64,000 nt of DNA, taken from Achromobacter sp. AONIH1. Lineage in GTDB: Bacteria; Pseudomonadota; Gammaproteobacteria; Burkholderiales; Burkholderiaceae_B. A program made the position numbers and the translations under genes. The stretch spans positions 1,612,001-1,676,000 of the forward strand of contig NZ_CP026124.1 of assembly GCF_002902905.1 (NCBI RefSeq). Direction: 5' to 3'. The notes under the pieces were generated by a model. It saw nothing but the letters and a program-made list of their open reading frames with translations. It ran no database searches and was not told the DNA's origin. Each line of letters begins with the position of its first letter. The first letter of the stretch is position 1. Positions 31,460 to 39,606 of this stretch are shown piece after piece.

Positions 31460-32395
31460 GTGCACGCCTTGAGTAAATTGAATTACCGACAGACCGAAAT
31501 GTTGTGGGCCGTGGTGATGGCCGGATCCATCAGCGGCGCCGCCCGGCTGCTCAATATTTCCCAGCCGGCCGTCAGTCGCATGCTCGCCCACACCGAGAAA
31601 GCGATGGGGGTGACGCTGTTCGAGCGGGTGCGGGGGCGGCTGCAGCCGACCGTGCAGGTGCAGAGCCTGTTCGAGGAGATCGAGAAGACGCAGCGCATGA
31701 TGCAGCGGGTCAATGATCTGGCCGACGCGCTGGCCGAACACGGCACGGGCGTGCTGCGCCTGGCGTCCATCCCCAGTCTGGCGCAGTACCTGGTGCCGCG
31801 CGCCGTGGCGCGCTTTCAGCAGCGTCACCCCGAGCTGCTGCTGCGCCTGGGCACGACCGCGCTGCCCAGCCTGATCACCGACGTGCTGCAGGGCGAGGCC
31901 GAGCTGGGATTGGTGGTGATGCAGGCCGATCATCCCTTCCTGGTGTCGGAGCCCCTGCATGTGGGGCGCATGGTGGCGGCCATTCCGCGCGGACACGTCC
32001 TGGCCGGGCGCGAGGTGGTCAGCCTGGCTGATCTGTCGCCGCATCCGCACATCATCGTCGGCACCCGCATGCCCTACGGGATGCTGGTGCTGAATGCCTT
32101 CGAGCAGGCTGGCCTGCCCTGCAACATGTGCGCCGATGTGCCCTGGAGCCAGCTGGCCTGCGCCCTGGTCAACGCGGGCGTCGGGATCGCGGTGGTGGAC
32201 GAGTTCACGGTCATGCAGAACACCATGCCGGACGTGGTCATCGTGCCGCTCCAGGAGCGCATTCCGCTGAATATCTCGGCGGTCTATGCCAGCAACCGGG
32301 AGCCTTCGCGCATCGCGCAGCAGTTCATCAAGGAGCTGCGCGGCGTGCTGGAAGAGGCCTTTCCGGGAGCAAATAAGGGACTGGTTAAGGGTTAG
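31460..32395 (+). CDS. LysR-family transcriptional regulator
   Basis: About 311 residues. The HTH is LNYRQTEMLWAVVMAGSISGAARLLNISQPAVSRMLAHTEKAMGVTLFERVRGRLQPTVQ (residues 5-65). The effector domain includes LRLASIPSLAQYLVPRAVARFQQRHPELLLRLGT. The start is uncertain: GTG at 31460 is the longest, but TTG at 31469 (MSKLNYRQ) has GGAG 8 bases upstream and may be the true one; no in-frame ATG precedes the HTH. It stands between a minus-strand amidase/binding-protein operon and plus-strand permease genes and could coordinate both. Confidence 0.92.
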   Translation: MHALSKLNYRQTEMLWAVVMAGSISGAARLLNISQPAVSRMLAHTEKAMGVTLFERVRGRLQPTVQVQSLFEEIEKTQRMMQRVNDLADALAEHGTGVLRLASIPSLAQYLVPRAVARFQQRHPELLLRLGTTALPSLITDVLQGEAELGLVVMQADHPFLVSEPLHVGRMVAAIPRGHVLAGREVVSLADLSPHPHIIVGTRMPYGMLVLNAFEQAGLPCNMCADVPWSQLACALVNAGVGIAVVDEFTVMQNTMPDVVIVPLQERIPLNISAVYASNREPSRIAQQFIKELRGVLEEAFPGANKGLVKG

Positions 32396-32483
32396 TCCTT
32401 AACTTGCAGTTATAGTTTTATCTGTTCATAATCGCCTCCAAATAAATGTGGCCGCCGATCCCGAGCGGCCCGGAGGAGACACC

Positions 32484-33476
32484 ATGAGCAGCAGTCCCGC
32501 CCTGGCGGCGGGCGCGGCGTCGCATCGCGCGCAGGATCAGCGCGCGCAGCGGCTACGCACCCGTATCGCCATCGCCGTCTTTGCCGCGCTGACCATCAGC
32601 CTGGCCCTGGTCCCCGCCGCGACGTCGAACATCTCGTTCGCGTTCTATCTGATGCTGTGGATCACCATGGCCAGCGCCATGAACATCTGCGTGGGCTTCA
32701 CCGGCTACCTGCCGTTCGGCTACGTGGTGTTCTACGGCGTGGGCGCCTACGCCACCGGCATCTGCTACAAGATCCTGGGCTGGCCCATCCTGCCGTCGCT
32801 GCTCGCGGCCGGCGGCACGGGCGTGGCGATCGCGCTGCTGCTGGCGCCCACGCTGCGGCTGCGCGGCGTGTATTTCGGCATCGTCAGCCTGGCGCTGGCC
32901 ACCATCGTCAAGCTGGTGATCTCCAACCTGCCGCAGTCCTTCACCGGCGGCAGCATGGGCATCATCCTGTCCAACGCCAACAATCCCGCCCACAGCTACT
33001 ACGCGATGCTGGCCGTCATGGGCGCCACGCTGGCCGTGGTGACATGGCTATCCGCGTCGGGCCTGGGGCGCGCGCTCAAGGCCATTCGCGACGACGACGG
33101 CGCGGCCGCCTGCGTCGGCATCCACGTGCCCAATACGCGGCTGAAGGCCTGGCTGCTGGCCGCGCTGTTCCCGGCGCTGGCCGGCGGCATCGAGGCCTGG
33201 TACACGAACGTGGTCGATCCCGAATACGCGTTCCATGTGCTGATCACGGCCAAGAGCATCATTTACGCCATGGCCGGCGGCTTCGGCACCGTGCTCGGGC
33301 CGGTGGCCGGCACGCTGGCGCTGCTGGGCATCGATCACCTGATCTGGCAGAAATTCCCGGTGGTGAACCTGCTGCTGCTGGGCCTGATCATCGTGCTGCT
33401 GATGCTGTTCCTGCCGCGCGGCATCGTCGGCAGCCTGATCAAGCGCAAGCCGCAACTGCGCCGCTACATCGCCTGA
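32484..33476 (+). CDS. branched-chain amino acid-type ABC permease, LivM-like
   Basis: 330 residues from the ATG at 32484, preceded by GGAGGAGA. About ten hydrophobic helices, with LivM motifs: MNICVGFTGYLPFGYVVFYGVGAYATGI, VYFGIVSLALATIVKLV, LGRALKAIRDDDGAAACVGIHVPNTRLKAWLLAALFPALAGGIEAWY (EAA-like coupling loop) and MAGGFGTVLGPVAGTLALLG. It forms the inner-membrane channel with the next gene. Permease order here is M then H, the reverse of the second Liv-type cluster at 44.5 kb. Confidence 0.94.
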   Translation: MSSSPALAAGAASHRAQDQRAQRLRTRIAIAVFAALTISLALVPAATSNISFAFYLMLWITMASAMNICVGFTGYLPFGYVVFYGVGAYATGICYKILGWPILPSLLAAGGTGVAIALLLAPTLRLRGVYFGIVSLALATIVKLVISNLPQSFTGGSMGIILSNANNPAHSYYAMLAVMGATLAVVTWLSASGLGRALKAIRDDDGAAACVGIHVPNTRLKAWLLAALFPALAGGIEAWYTNVVDPEYAFHVLITAKSIIYAMAGGFGTVLGPVAGTLALLGIDHLIWQKFPVVNLLLLGLIIVLLMLFLPRGIVGSLIKRKPQLRRYIA

Positions 33477-33486
33477 GGGATTCGAC

Positions 33487-34368
33487 ATGACCGGACTGAT
33501 TATCCAAGGGCTGATCAACGGCCTGATCCTGGGCGCCATCTACGGCCTGATCGGCGTGGGGCTGAACGTGATCTTCGGCGTGCTGCGCGTGGTCAACTTC
33601 GCGCACGGCGAGTTCCTCGTGCTCGGCGCCTATTTCGCCTTCTATCTGCTGGAGTACCTGGGCATTAACCCCTTGCTGGCCTTGCCGCTGGCCTTCGCCG
33701 TCTTCTTCCTGGCCGGCTATCTGCTGTACTTCGTGCTGATCCCGAGGCTGTCCAAGGCCGAAGATCCGGAGATCAGCTCGCTGCTGCTGATGTTCGGCGT
33801 GTCCATCATGCTGGGCGCGATCATGCTGCTGGCCTTCGAGGCCGACGCCCGCTCGCTGCCCTATGAGATCGAGCCGGTGTTCCTGAAATTCGGCCCGGTG
33901 CTGGTCCCGACGGTACGGTTGCTGGCGCTGGGCATCGCGCTGGCCATCGTGGCGGCGCTGGCCCTGTTCCTGTACCGCACGCATCTGGGCAAAGCGCTGC
34001 GCGCCATCATCATGAACCGCGACGCGGTGCGCATCGTCGGCATCAACGCCGAGCGCCTGTCGGCCGTGGCCTTCGGCCTGGGCATCGGCCTGGCGGCGGC
34101 CAGCGGCGTGCTGGTGGCGATGGTGTTCCCGTCCTTCTCGCCGTTCATGGGCAACGACTACACGCTGATCGGCTTCATCGTCATCGTGCTGGGCGGCCTG
34201 GGCCATCCGGTGGGGGCGCTGGTCGGCGCGCTGCTGTTCGGCGTCACCGAGCAGGTGTCGGTGGTGTTCTTCAATCCGTCCATCGCCACCATCTGCGGCT
34301 TCACGCTCATGGTCGCCATGATCTTCGTGCGGCCCAGCGGGCTGTTCGGCCGCCAGGCGCTGCGCTAG
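33487..34368 (+). CDS. branched-chain amino acid-type ABC permease, LivH-like
   Basis: 293 residues. It starts MTGLIIQGLINGLILGAIYGLIGVGLNVIFGVLRVVNFAHGEFLVLGAYFAFYLL, the conserved LivH N-terminus. The coupling segment is LGKALRAIIMNRDAVRIVGINAERLSAVAFGLGIGLAAASGVL and the end is FVRPSGLFGRQALR. Eight or so transmembrane helices. It begins 10 bases after the LivM-like stop and ends 10 bases before the ATPase, so it belongs to one operon. Partner of the LivM-like protein in the membrane. Confidence 0.95.
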   Translation: MTGLIIQGLINGLILGAIYGLIGVGLNVIFGVLRVVNFAHGEFLVLGAYFAFYLLEYLGINPLLALPLAFAVFFLAGYLLYFVLIPRLSKAEDPEISSLLLMFGVSIMLGAIMLLAFEADARSLPYEIEPVFLKFGPVLVPTVRLLALGIALAIVAALALFLYRTHLGKALRAIIMNRDAVRIVGINAERLSAVAFGLGIGLAAASGVLVAMVFPSFSPFMGNDYTLIGFIVIVLGGLGHPVGALVGALLFGVTEQVSVVFFNPSIATICGFTLMVAMIFVRPSGLFGRQALR

Positions 34369-34378
34369 GAGATCCGCC

Positions 34379-35086
34379 ATGTTGAAAGTCAGCAATCTGA
34401 AAAAGCGTTTCGGCGGCCTGGTGGCGCTGCAAGGCGTGGATGTGCATGTGCCGCGCGGCGCGATCCTGGGCGTCATCGGCATGAACGGGTCGGGCAAGAC
34501 CACCATGCTCAACTGCATCAACGGCATCTACACGCCGGACGAGGGCCGCATCGAGCTGGATGGCCGCGATATCGCCGGCCGCCAGGTCCATGAAGTGGCG
34601 CGGCTGGGCGTGGGGCGCACCTTCCAGGTGCCGCGCATCTTCCGCCAGCTGACGCTGCTGGACAACCTGGACGTGGCGCAGCAGCAGACCGGGCGCAGCG
34701 CCGACGAGCGCTACGCCCAGTCCGAATACTGGCTGCGCAAGGTCGAGCTGCACCGGCTGCGGCACAACTACGCCGAGGAATTGTCCGGCGGCCAGCAGAA
34801 GCTGGTGGAGCTGGCGCGCATCATGGTCGCGCGGCCCAAGGTGGTGCTGCTGGACGAGCCCTTCGCCGGCGTCAACCCGGCGCTGGCGCAGCTGCTGATC
34901 TCGGTCATCCGCGAGTTGCCGGTCGAGCACGATTGCTCGGTGGTGCTGGTCTCGCATGACCTGACCTCGATCTACCAGCTATCCCACCACATCATTGTCA
35001 TGAACGAAGGCGCGATCCTGACCGAGGGCGATGCCGACCATGTGCGGAACGATCCGCGAGTGGTCGAGGCATATCTCGGCGAGTAG
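34379..35086 (+). CDS. ABC transporter ATP-binding protein, LivG-like
   Basis: 235 residues. Walker A is GMNGSGKTT (residues 37-45), where the first Pro of the usual GPNGAGKT is replaced by Met. The signature is LSGGQQKLVELARIM and Walker B is VVLLDEPFAGVNP. The switch His lies in VVLVSHDLTSI. The FQVPRIFRQLTLLDNL segment is typical of LivG-type subunits. It supplies ATP hydrolysis for the Liv-type importer. A structured repeat follows its stop and separates it from the second ATPase by 215 bases. Confidence 0.95.
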   Translation: MLKVSNLKKRFGGLVALQGVDVHVPRGAILGVIGMNGSGKTTMLNCINGIYTPDEGRIELDGRDIAGRQVHEVARLGVGRTFQVPRIFRQLTLLDNLDVAQQQTGRSADERYAQSEYWLRKVELHRLRHNYAEELSGGQQKLVELARIMVARPKVVLLDEPFAGVNPALAQLLISVIRELPVEHDCSVVLVSHDLTSIYQLSHHIIVMNEGAILTEGDADHVRNDPRVVEAYLGE

Positions 35087-35087
35087 A

Positions 35088-35166
35088 GCCCACCCCGCAG
35101 CGCCTGCGGCGCTTCCCCCTAGAGGGCGCCGCTACGGACCGGCGGAGCCGGATCCGTGCGGCCCCG
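35088..35166 (+). repeat. structured intergenic repeat, copy A
   Basis: About 79 bases between livG-like and livF-like genes. It contains three parts shared with copies B-D: a short stem AGCGCC/GGCGCT, a C-run/G-run element around CCCCCTAGAGGG, and a final long stem with CGGACCGGC/GCCGGATCCG. The closing pair of the last stem is A-T here where copies B and C have G-C, a compensatory change supporting a folded RNA or DNA structure. Confidence 0.8.
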
Positions 35167-35301
35167 CTTGAGTGAGGGCGGTTTTTATTGGGTGCGGGTG
35201 GTTTATCTCGGATGAGGGGCGCCGGGCTCGTGCGAGGGCGGCGTCCTGTTGGATCGGATCGGATTGGATTGAACTGCGCGCGGCGCAGAGGAGCGACGGA
35301 T

Positions 35302-36042
35302 ATGAGCAACGCAGTGCTTGCGCTGGAAGAGGTGACCGTGGCCTATCACGGCGACATCACCATTCTGAACCGCGTGAATGTGCAGGCCCGGCAGGGCAAG
35401 GTCACGGGTGTGATCGGACCTAACGGCGCCGGGAAGTCGACGGTGCTCAAGACGCTGTTCGGCTTCCTGCCGCCGCGCACGGGCCGCATCACGTTACGCG
35501 GGCAGGACATCAGCGCGCAGCCTTCGCACGAGCGCGCGCGCCATGGCGTGGCCTTCGTGCCGCAGCATCGCAGCCTGTTCGGCGAGTTGTCGGTGCATGA
35601 CAACCTGCTGCTGGGCTGCTGGCCGTTCCGGCAGGACAAGGCGCGCGTGCGCCGGCGTATCGAGTCTGTGTATGAGCGCTTTCCGATCCTGGCGCAGAAG
35701 CGCGACGATCCGGTGTCCAGCATGAGCGGCGGCCAGCAGCGTTTCGTGGAGTTCGGTCGCGCGCTCCTGATCGAGCCGTCGGTGATCCTGCTGGACGAGC
35801 CGACCGCCATGCTGGCGCCGCGGATTTCCAAGGAGATCTATGCGCTGATCCGGGGTTTCGCGGACGAAGGCATGACGGTGGTGCTGGTGGACCAGAACGT
35901 GCGCCGCTGCGCCGAGATTTCGGACTATATGTACATCCTGGAGCTGGGCCGCAACAAGGCGGAGGGATCGCGCGAGGCCTTCGACGAGGGCGGCGGGTTG
36001 CGCGAGATGGTCGCGTCGTGGATGGACTACAAGATCGACTGA
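35302..36042 (+). CDS. ABC transporter ATP-binding protein, LivF-like
   Basis: 246 residues from MSNAVLALEEVTVAYHGDITILNRVNVQARQGKVTGVIGPNGAGKSTVLKTLFGFLPPRTG (Walker A GPNGAGKST near residues 40-48). The signature is SMSGGQQRFVEFGRALLIEPSVILLDEPTAML (Walker B). The switch segment VVLVDQNVRRCAEISDY has Gln-Asn where a His is often seen, which is normal for LivF. GAGGAG lies 8 bases before the ATG; a longer frame from 35188 is not supported. It pairs with the LivG-like ATPase although the repeat-containing gap separates them. Confidence 0.95.
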   Translation: MSNAVLALEEVTVAYHGDITILNRVNVQARQGKVTGVIGPNGAGKSTVLKTLFGFLPPRTGRITLRGQDISAQPSHERARHGVAFVPQHRSLFGELSVHDNLLLGCWPFRQDKARVRRRIESVYERFPILAQKRDDPVSSMSGGQQRFVEFGRALLIEPSVILLDEPTAMLAPRISKEIYALIRGFADEGMTVVLVDQNVRRCAEISDYMYILELGRNKAEGSREAFDEGGGLREMVASWMDYKID

Positions 36043-36061
36043 GGGCCCGACGGTACAGGGA

Positions 36062-36084
36062 CGGACCGGGCATGGCCCGGTCCG
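36062..36084. terminator. bidirectional hairpin between convergent genes
   Basis: A perfect 10-bp stem (CGGACCGGGC / GCCCGGTCCG) with a 3-base ATG loop lies in the 49-base gap between the LivF-like stop and the convergent XRE gene stop. It likely terminates both transcripts; no T-run is present. Confidence 0.6.
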
Positions 36085-36091
36085 GCAGTCG

Positions 36092-36565
36092 TCACAGCGG
36101 CCGTCCGAGCCGCTTTTCCACCTGGGCTTTTTCCCATTGCGGACCGAACAGCCGCCAGGGCGCGTAGACCCGGACGGCGCGCGCCGCCAGGGCCAGTCCC
36201 AGGCCCAGCATCGCCCAGTAAGACCACATGTTGTGGGGCGATGTCAGCAGGTTGATCGCGAACAGCGCCACCGCGATCAATATGTAGCGCATGCAAGCCA
36301 CATAGAAACCGCGCAATTCGCGGACATGGGCGAAGGCTTCCCGTTCCGCCTCGTCGGCGGCCGTCATGGTCGTGTCCATATTCGTTTCCTCTGCGTTCAG
36401 GGTGGAAAAGTCGACTTCGAAAACCGAGGCAATGGACTTGAGCGTTTCCACGCTCGCGGGTTGGCCCGCTTCGATGCGCTGGATGGTCCGGGCGCTCAGT
36501 CCGCTGGCCTGGGCCAGCTGCTGTTGGGACCAGCCACGCTTGAGGCGCAGCTTTTGAATCAACAT
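36092..36565 (-). CDS. XRE-type regulator fused to 2TM membrane domain
   Basis: 157 residues. Residues 1-55 are a Cro/CI-type HTH: MLIQKLRLKRGWSQQQLAQASGLSARTIQRIEAGQPASVETLKSIASVFEVDFSTL. Residues about 85-150 are the 2TM domain (PF13239): AFAHVRELRGFYVACMRYILIAVALFAINLL, then WSYWAMLGLGLALAARAVRVYAPWRLFGPQWEKAQVEKRL. The two helices anchor the regulator in the inner membrane. Such proteins are thought to act as membrane-tethered or membrane-sensing repressors; the signal is unknown. Five 11-bp direct repeats lie 55-109 bases upstream of its start and may be its operator. Confidence 0.9.
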   Translation of the reverse strand: MLIQKLRLKRGWSQQQLAQASGLSARTIQRIEAGQPASVETLKSIASVFEVDFSTLNAEETNMDTTMTAADEAEREAFAHVRELRGFYVACMRYILIAVALFAINLLTSPHNMWSYWAMLGLGLALAARAVRVYAPWRLFGPQWEKAQVEKRLGRPL

Positions 36566-36619
36566 GGTTCGGCTTCCATTGGTTCGGAGCTGCCAAGGTA
36601 GCCGAAAGGAACGCTCAGG

Positions 36620-36674
36620 GATACGACACGGGCACGACATGGGTGCGACAGGGACACGACAGCGCTGCGACGGC
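36620..36674. repeat. five 11-bp direct repeats, candidate operator of the XRE-2TM gene
   Basis: Five adjacent 11-base units share a central CGACA/CGACG: GATACGACACG, GGCACGACATG, GGTGCGACAGG, GACACGACAGC and GCTGCGACGGC. The 11-base period places each copy on nearly the same face of the helix, as in cooperative operators. The array lies upstream of the minus-strand XRE-2TM start and downstream of the vapC stop. Confidence 0.7.
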
Positions 36675-36800
36675 TATCCGCCACGGGGACGACTGCCCTG
36701 GCGGCGGCAGATTCTGACCGTCGATGCCTGTCCCTGGTTTTGGCCGAGCGAAAGTTGACACTGCGCTTTCGGGGCAGTCAGCCGGCGCCGTGATCGAACG

Positions 36801-37205
36801 TCACTGTGTCCAATCGTCCAGCCGCAGCCCGGACACACGGGAAAACTCGCGAGTGTTGTTCGTGACAAGCACAAAACCCCGAGAGCGGGCGTGGCCGGCG
36901 ATCATTGCATCGTAGGGGCCGATGGGCGTGCCGGCTCGCGCCAGCTCCGCCCGTAGTCGGCCGGCGTGCGCGGCTGCCGCGCGGTCATAGTTCAGCACTT
37001 CCAGGCGTTTCAGGAATCCGTCGATGACGGCATGGTTCCGGGCCGGGGTTGCTGATTTTTCAGCGCCGTAGCGCAGTTCCATCGCGGTGATCGCGCTTAC
37101 GCACAGCTGGCCTGGCCGCCGGTTGAGCGCCTGCCGCACGGCGCCCGGCTTGTTCTTGATGGCGAAGATGCAGATGTTCGTATCGAGCACGAACCGCAGC
37201 GTCAT
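36801..37205 (-). CDS. vapC: type II toxin VapC, PIN-domain ribonuclease
   Basis: 134 residues. The PIN fold has acidic residues in FVLDTNICIF (D8), SAITAMELRYGAEKS (E43), and PIGPYDAMIAGHARSRGFVLVTNNTREFSRV, where the Asp of GPYD and the TNNTREF end complete the metal site. VapC toxins cleave specific RNAs, often tRNA-fMet, when free of VapB. The start overlaps the vapB stop by 4 bases (ATGA), so the pair is translationally coupled with antitoxin first. The toxin looks intact. Confidence 0.93.
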   Translation of the reverse strand: MTLRFVLDTNICIFAIKNKPGAVRQALNRRPGQLCVSAITAMELRYGAEKSATPARNHAVIDGFLKRLEVLNYDRAAAAHAGRLRAELARAGTPIGPYDAMIAGHARSRGFVLVTNNTREFSRVSGLRLDDWTQ

Positions 37206-37399
37206 CGGGCGTCGTCCGTCGGCTGGTCGCGATCGACAAGAAAGTCGGCAGTGACGGATTCACCGTCGAACCAGGCGTCCCAGGAGTTGTCGGCGGTTGC
37301 GGTGGGGCGCTGGCGGTTGCCGGCGGCGGGCCTGGCCGGGGGTTCCTGCAGGGCGATGGTCGGGGTGGGGCGGATCTTGTAGCGGGATTCCAGTGTCAT
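37202..37399 (-). CDS. vapB: short VapB-type antitoxin
   Basis: 65 residues: MTLESRYKIRPTPTIALQEPP followed by a flexible Ala/Pro segment and a C-terminal NSWDAWFDGESVTADFLVDRDQPTDDAR. The SWDAWFDG...DFLxDRDQP tail is the toxin-binding motif of VapB antitoxins. The N-terminal AbrB-like DNA-binding domain normally about 45 residues long is not recognisable; only ~20 residues of different sequence precede the linker. It directly precedes vapC. It is either a distinct short antitoxin subfamily or a reduced one that may not bind its own promoter well. Confidence 0.8.
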   Translation of the reverse strand: MTLESRYKIRPTPTIALQEPPARPAAGNRQRPTATADNSWDAWFDGESVTADFLVDRDQPTDDAR

Positions 37400-37530
37400 G
37401 GCGTGCTCCTCGGAATGTGCATGGCGCACTTCCGTTGTAGCCAAGACCAGGGAGGCCTGCCTATTGTGGTCTACCGAGGGGTGAAGCAGGCCGGGGACGC
37501 CGCGCTCGCGCGCGGACGTCCCGGACGGCT

Positions 37531-38493
37531 TCAGATGAGTCCGCGTATGCCTGCTATGCCGTGCGCGCCATGGCGCAGCGCCTGCGACACGGTTTGCTCG
37601 GACTGGCCGCCGAGCGCATACACCGGCAGGCCGGCGTCGCGGTTGCCGGCCACGAAGCCTTCCCAACTCAGCGTCGGCGCGCCGGGATGGCTGGGCGTGT
37701 CCAGCACCGGACCCAGCACGGCGAAGTCGGCGCCCAGATCGCGCGCATGCGTGACCTGGGCGTTGTCGTGCGCCGATGCGCCGACCAGCGCGCCTTCGGG
37801 CAGCGCCGGGCGCGCGTCCAGGCGGGCGGCGTCGGCGGCGCGCAGGTGCACGCCGTCGGCTTCCTTCCACCAGGCGGCCGGATGGATGCTGTTGACCAGC
37901 AGACGCGCGCCGGCGGCGTGGCAGCGCTGCTTCACCTGCAGCAGCGCTTCATGCAGCGAGGCGGCGCCGGGGCCGTCGGGCCATTGCGGCTCGCGCAGCT
38001 GCACCAGCTTCACGCCACGCGCCAGCGCCGCGTCCAGCCGGCCCAGGAAAGCCGGCAGGCCCGCGCGCGAGCCGATGGAGCTGATGCCGTAGCGGGTCGG
38101 CAGCTGCAACCAGCGCAGCGGCGGCAGCGTGGCGGGCAGGAGGTCGCCGACCTCGGCCGCGCGCGCCGGGTCGACCCATTCCAGGCGCTGGTTCTCCAGG
38201 CCGCGCGGCTCGCCTTCCCAGCCGGTGACGTGGCAGAACGCCAGCCGTACCGTGGTGTGGGGATAGACGTGCACATAGGTGACCCAGGGGCGCGATTGCG
38301 TGACGCGGATGCCGATTTCTTCTTGCAGTTCGCGCGCCAGCGCCTGCAGCACGGTCTCGCCGGGCTCCAGCTTGCCGCCGGGCAGTTCCCACCAGCCCGA
38401 CCAGGGCTTGCCTTCGGGACGCTGCCCCAGCAGCAGCTTGCCGTCCGGGCGCAGGATCAGGCCGGCGGCGACATCGACGATTTTTTCAGACAT
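37531..38493 (-). CDS. Nudix hydrolase fused to thiamine-phosphate-synthase-like domain
   Basis: 320 residues in two domains. Residues 1-130 are a MutT-type Nudix hydrolase with a perfect Nudix box at residues 40-62 (G40, E46, R54-E55, E58-E59, G61). Residues about 135-320 are a ThiE/TenI-like TIM barrel: [74 protein letters not shown] and [10 protein letters not shown]. This fusion is known in many proteobacteria as an 8-oxo-dGTP diphosphatase-like protein with unclear ThiE-domain activity. Its start overlaps the DUF815 ATPase gene by 8 bases. Confidence 0.92.
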   Translation of the reverse strand: MSEKIVDVAAGLILRPDGKLLLGQRPEGKPWSGWWELPGGKLEPGETVLQALARELQEEIGIRVTQSRPWVTYVHVYPHTTVRLAFCHVTGWEGEPRGLENQRLEWVDPARAAEVGDLLPATLPPLRWLQLPTRYGISSIGSRAGLPAFLGRLDAALARGVKLVQLREPQWPDGPGAASLHEALLQVKQRCHAAGARLLVNSIHPAAWWKEADGVHLRAADAARLDARPALPEGALVGASAHDNAQVTHARDLGADFAVLGPVLDTPSHPGAPTLSWEGFVAGNRDAGLPVYALGGQSEQTVSQALRHGAHGIAGIRGLI

Positions 38494-39352
38494 GACGGGC
38501 AGCCCAGTCGCGGGCGAATTGGTAGGCGACGCGTCCCGAGCGCGAGCCGCGCTCCAGCGTCCATTGCAGGGCCTCGGTGCGCGAGGGCTCGATGTGCTGT
38601 TCCGGGCAACCCAACTCGCGCAGCCAGTGGTAGACGATGTCCAGGTAGTCGTCCTGCTTGAAGGGATAGAACGACAGCCACAGGCCGAAGCGCTCGGACA
38701 GCGAGATTTTTTCCTCGACCGTTTCGCCGGGATGGATTTCGCCGTCCGGCTGGTGCTTGGCCTGCAGGTTCTCGCTCATGTATTCCGGCATGAGGTGGCG
38801 GCGGTTGGACGTGGCGTAGATCAGCACGTTGTCGCCCGAGGCGGCCACCGAGCCGTCCAGCACCGACTTAAGCGCCTTGTAGCCGGCCTCGCCTTCCTCG
38901 AAGGACAGGTCGTCGCAGAACACGATGTAGCGCTCGGGCCGGCCCGCGACCAGCTCGACGATGTCGGCCAGGTCGCCCAGGTCGGACTTGTCCACTTCGA
39001 TCAGGCGCAGGCCGCGATCGGCGTAGGCCGCCAGCATGGCCTTGACCAGCGAGCTCTTGCCGGTGCCGCGCGCGCCGGTCATCAGCACGTTGTTGGCGGG
39101 CTTTTTCTCGATGAACTGCTGCGTGTTGCGGTCGATGACGTTCTTCTGGCGCTCGATGTGCTGCAGGTCGTCGAGGTCGATGCGGGCCACGTGGCGCACC
39201 GAGTCGAGCCAGCCGCGCGCGCCGCGCTTGCGCCAGCGGTAGGCATGGGCGGTCCAGTCGATTTCGGGCGTGGCGGGCGGCAGCCAGGCTTCGAGCTGGG
39301 CCAGCACGCGCTCAGCGCGCTGGATCAGGGTGGTGAATTCGTTTGCGGTCAC
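38486..39352 (-). CDS. DUF815-family AAA+ ATPase
   Basis: 288 residues from a GTG at 39352 ([33 protein letters not shown]), with AAGGA 8 bases upstream; longer in-frame starts are unlikely. Walker A is [22 protein letters not shown], Walker B is [28 protein letters not shown], and sensor-1 is [34 protein letters not shown] is the typical DUF815 segment. The family is annotated as an uncharacterised AAA ATPase. It is coupled to the Nudix/ThiE gene by an 8-base overlap and follows argJ by 254 bases. Confidence 0.92.
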   Translation of the reverse strand: MTANEFTTLIQRAERVLAQLEAWLPPATPEIDWTAHAYRWRKRGARGWLDSVRHVARIDLDDLQHIERQKNVIDRNTQQFIEKKPANNVLMTGARGTGKSSLVKAMLAAYADRGLRLIEVDKSDLGDLADIVELVAGRPERYIVFCDDLSFEEGEAGYKALKSVLDGSVAASGDNVLIYATSNRRHLMPEYMSENLQAKHQPDGEIHPGETVEEKISLSERFGLWLSFYPFKQDDYLDIVYHWLRELGCPEQHIEPSRTEALQWTLERGSRSGRVAYQFARDWAARHV

Positions 39353-39606
39353 GGTTGTGGTCCTTGGATGGGCTGACGGGCCTGCGGCCATCGGGCCGCG
39401 GCGCGTCCGCGTTTGTCTTCGGATAGGCGCCGCCCGGATCGCTCGTGGGAGCCGCCGGGCGCGCGCCACCCATCGGGTGTCGCCTGTCGCCGGCCAACAG
39501 TGATGCCGCTGGCTGGCGCGGAGTCAGTGACGAGCGATGGGTAGGACGCAGCCACTGGATTCAATGCATGGCGCGCCGGCGCGGTCGGCGCCGGCGCGCG
39601 GGTGGA

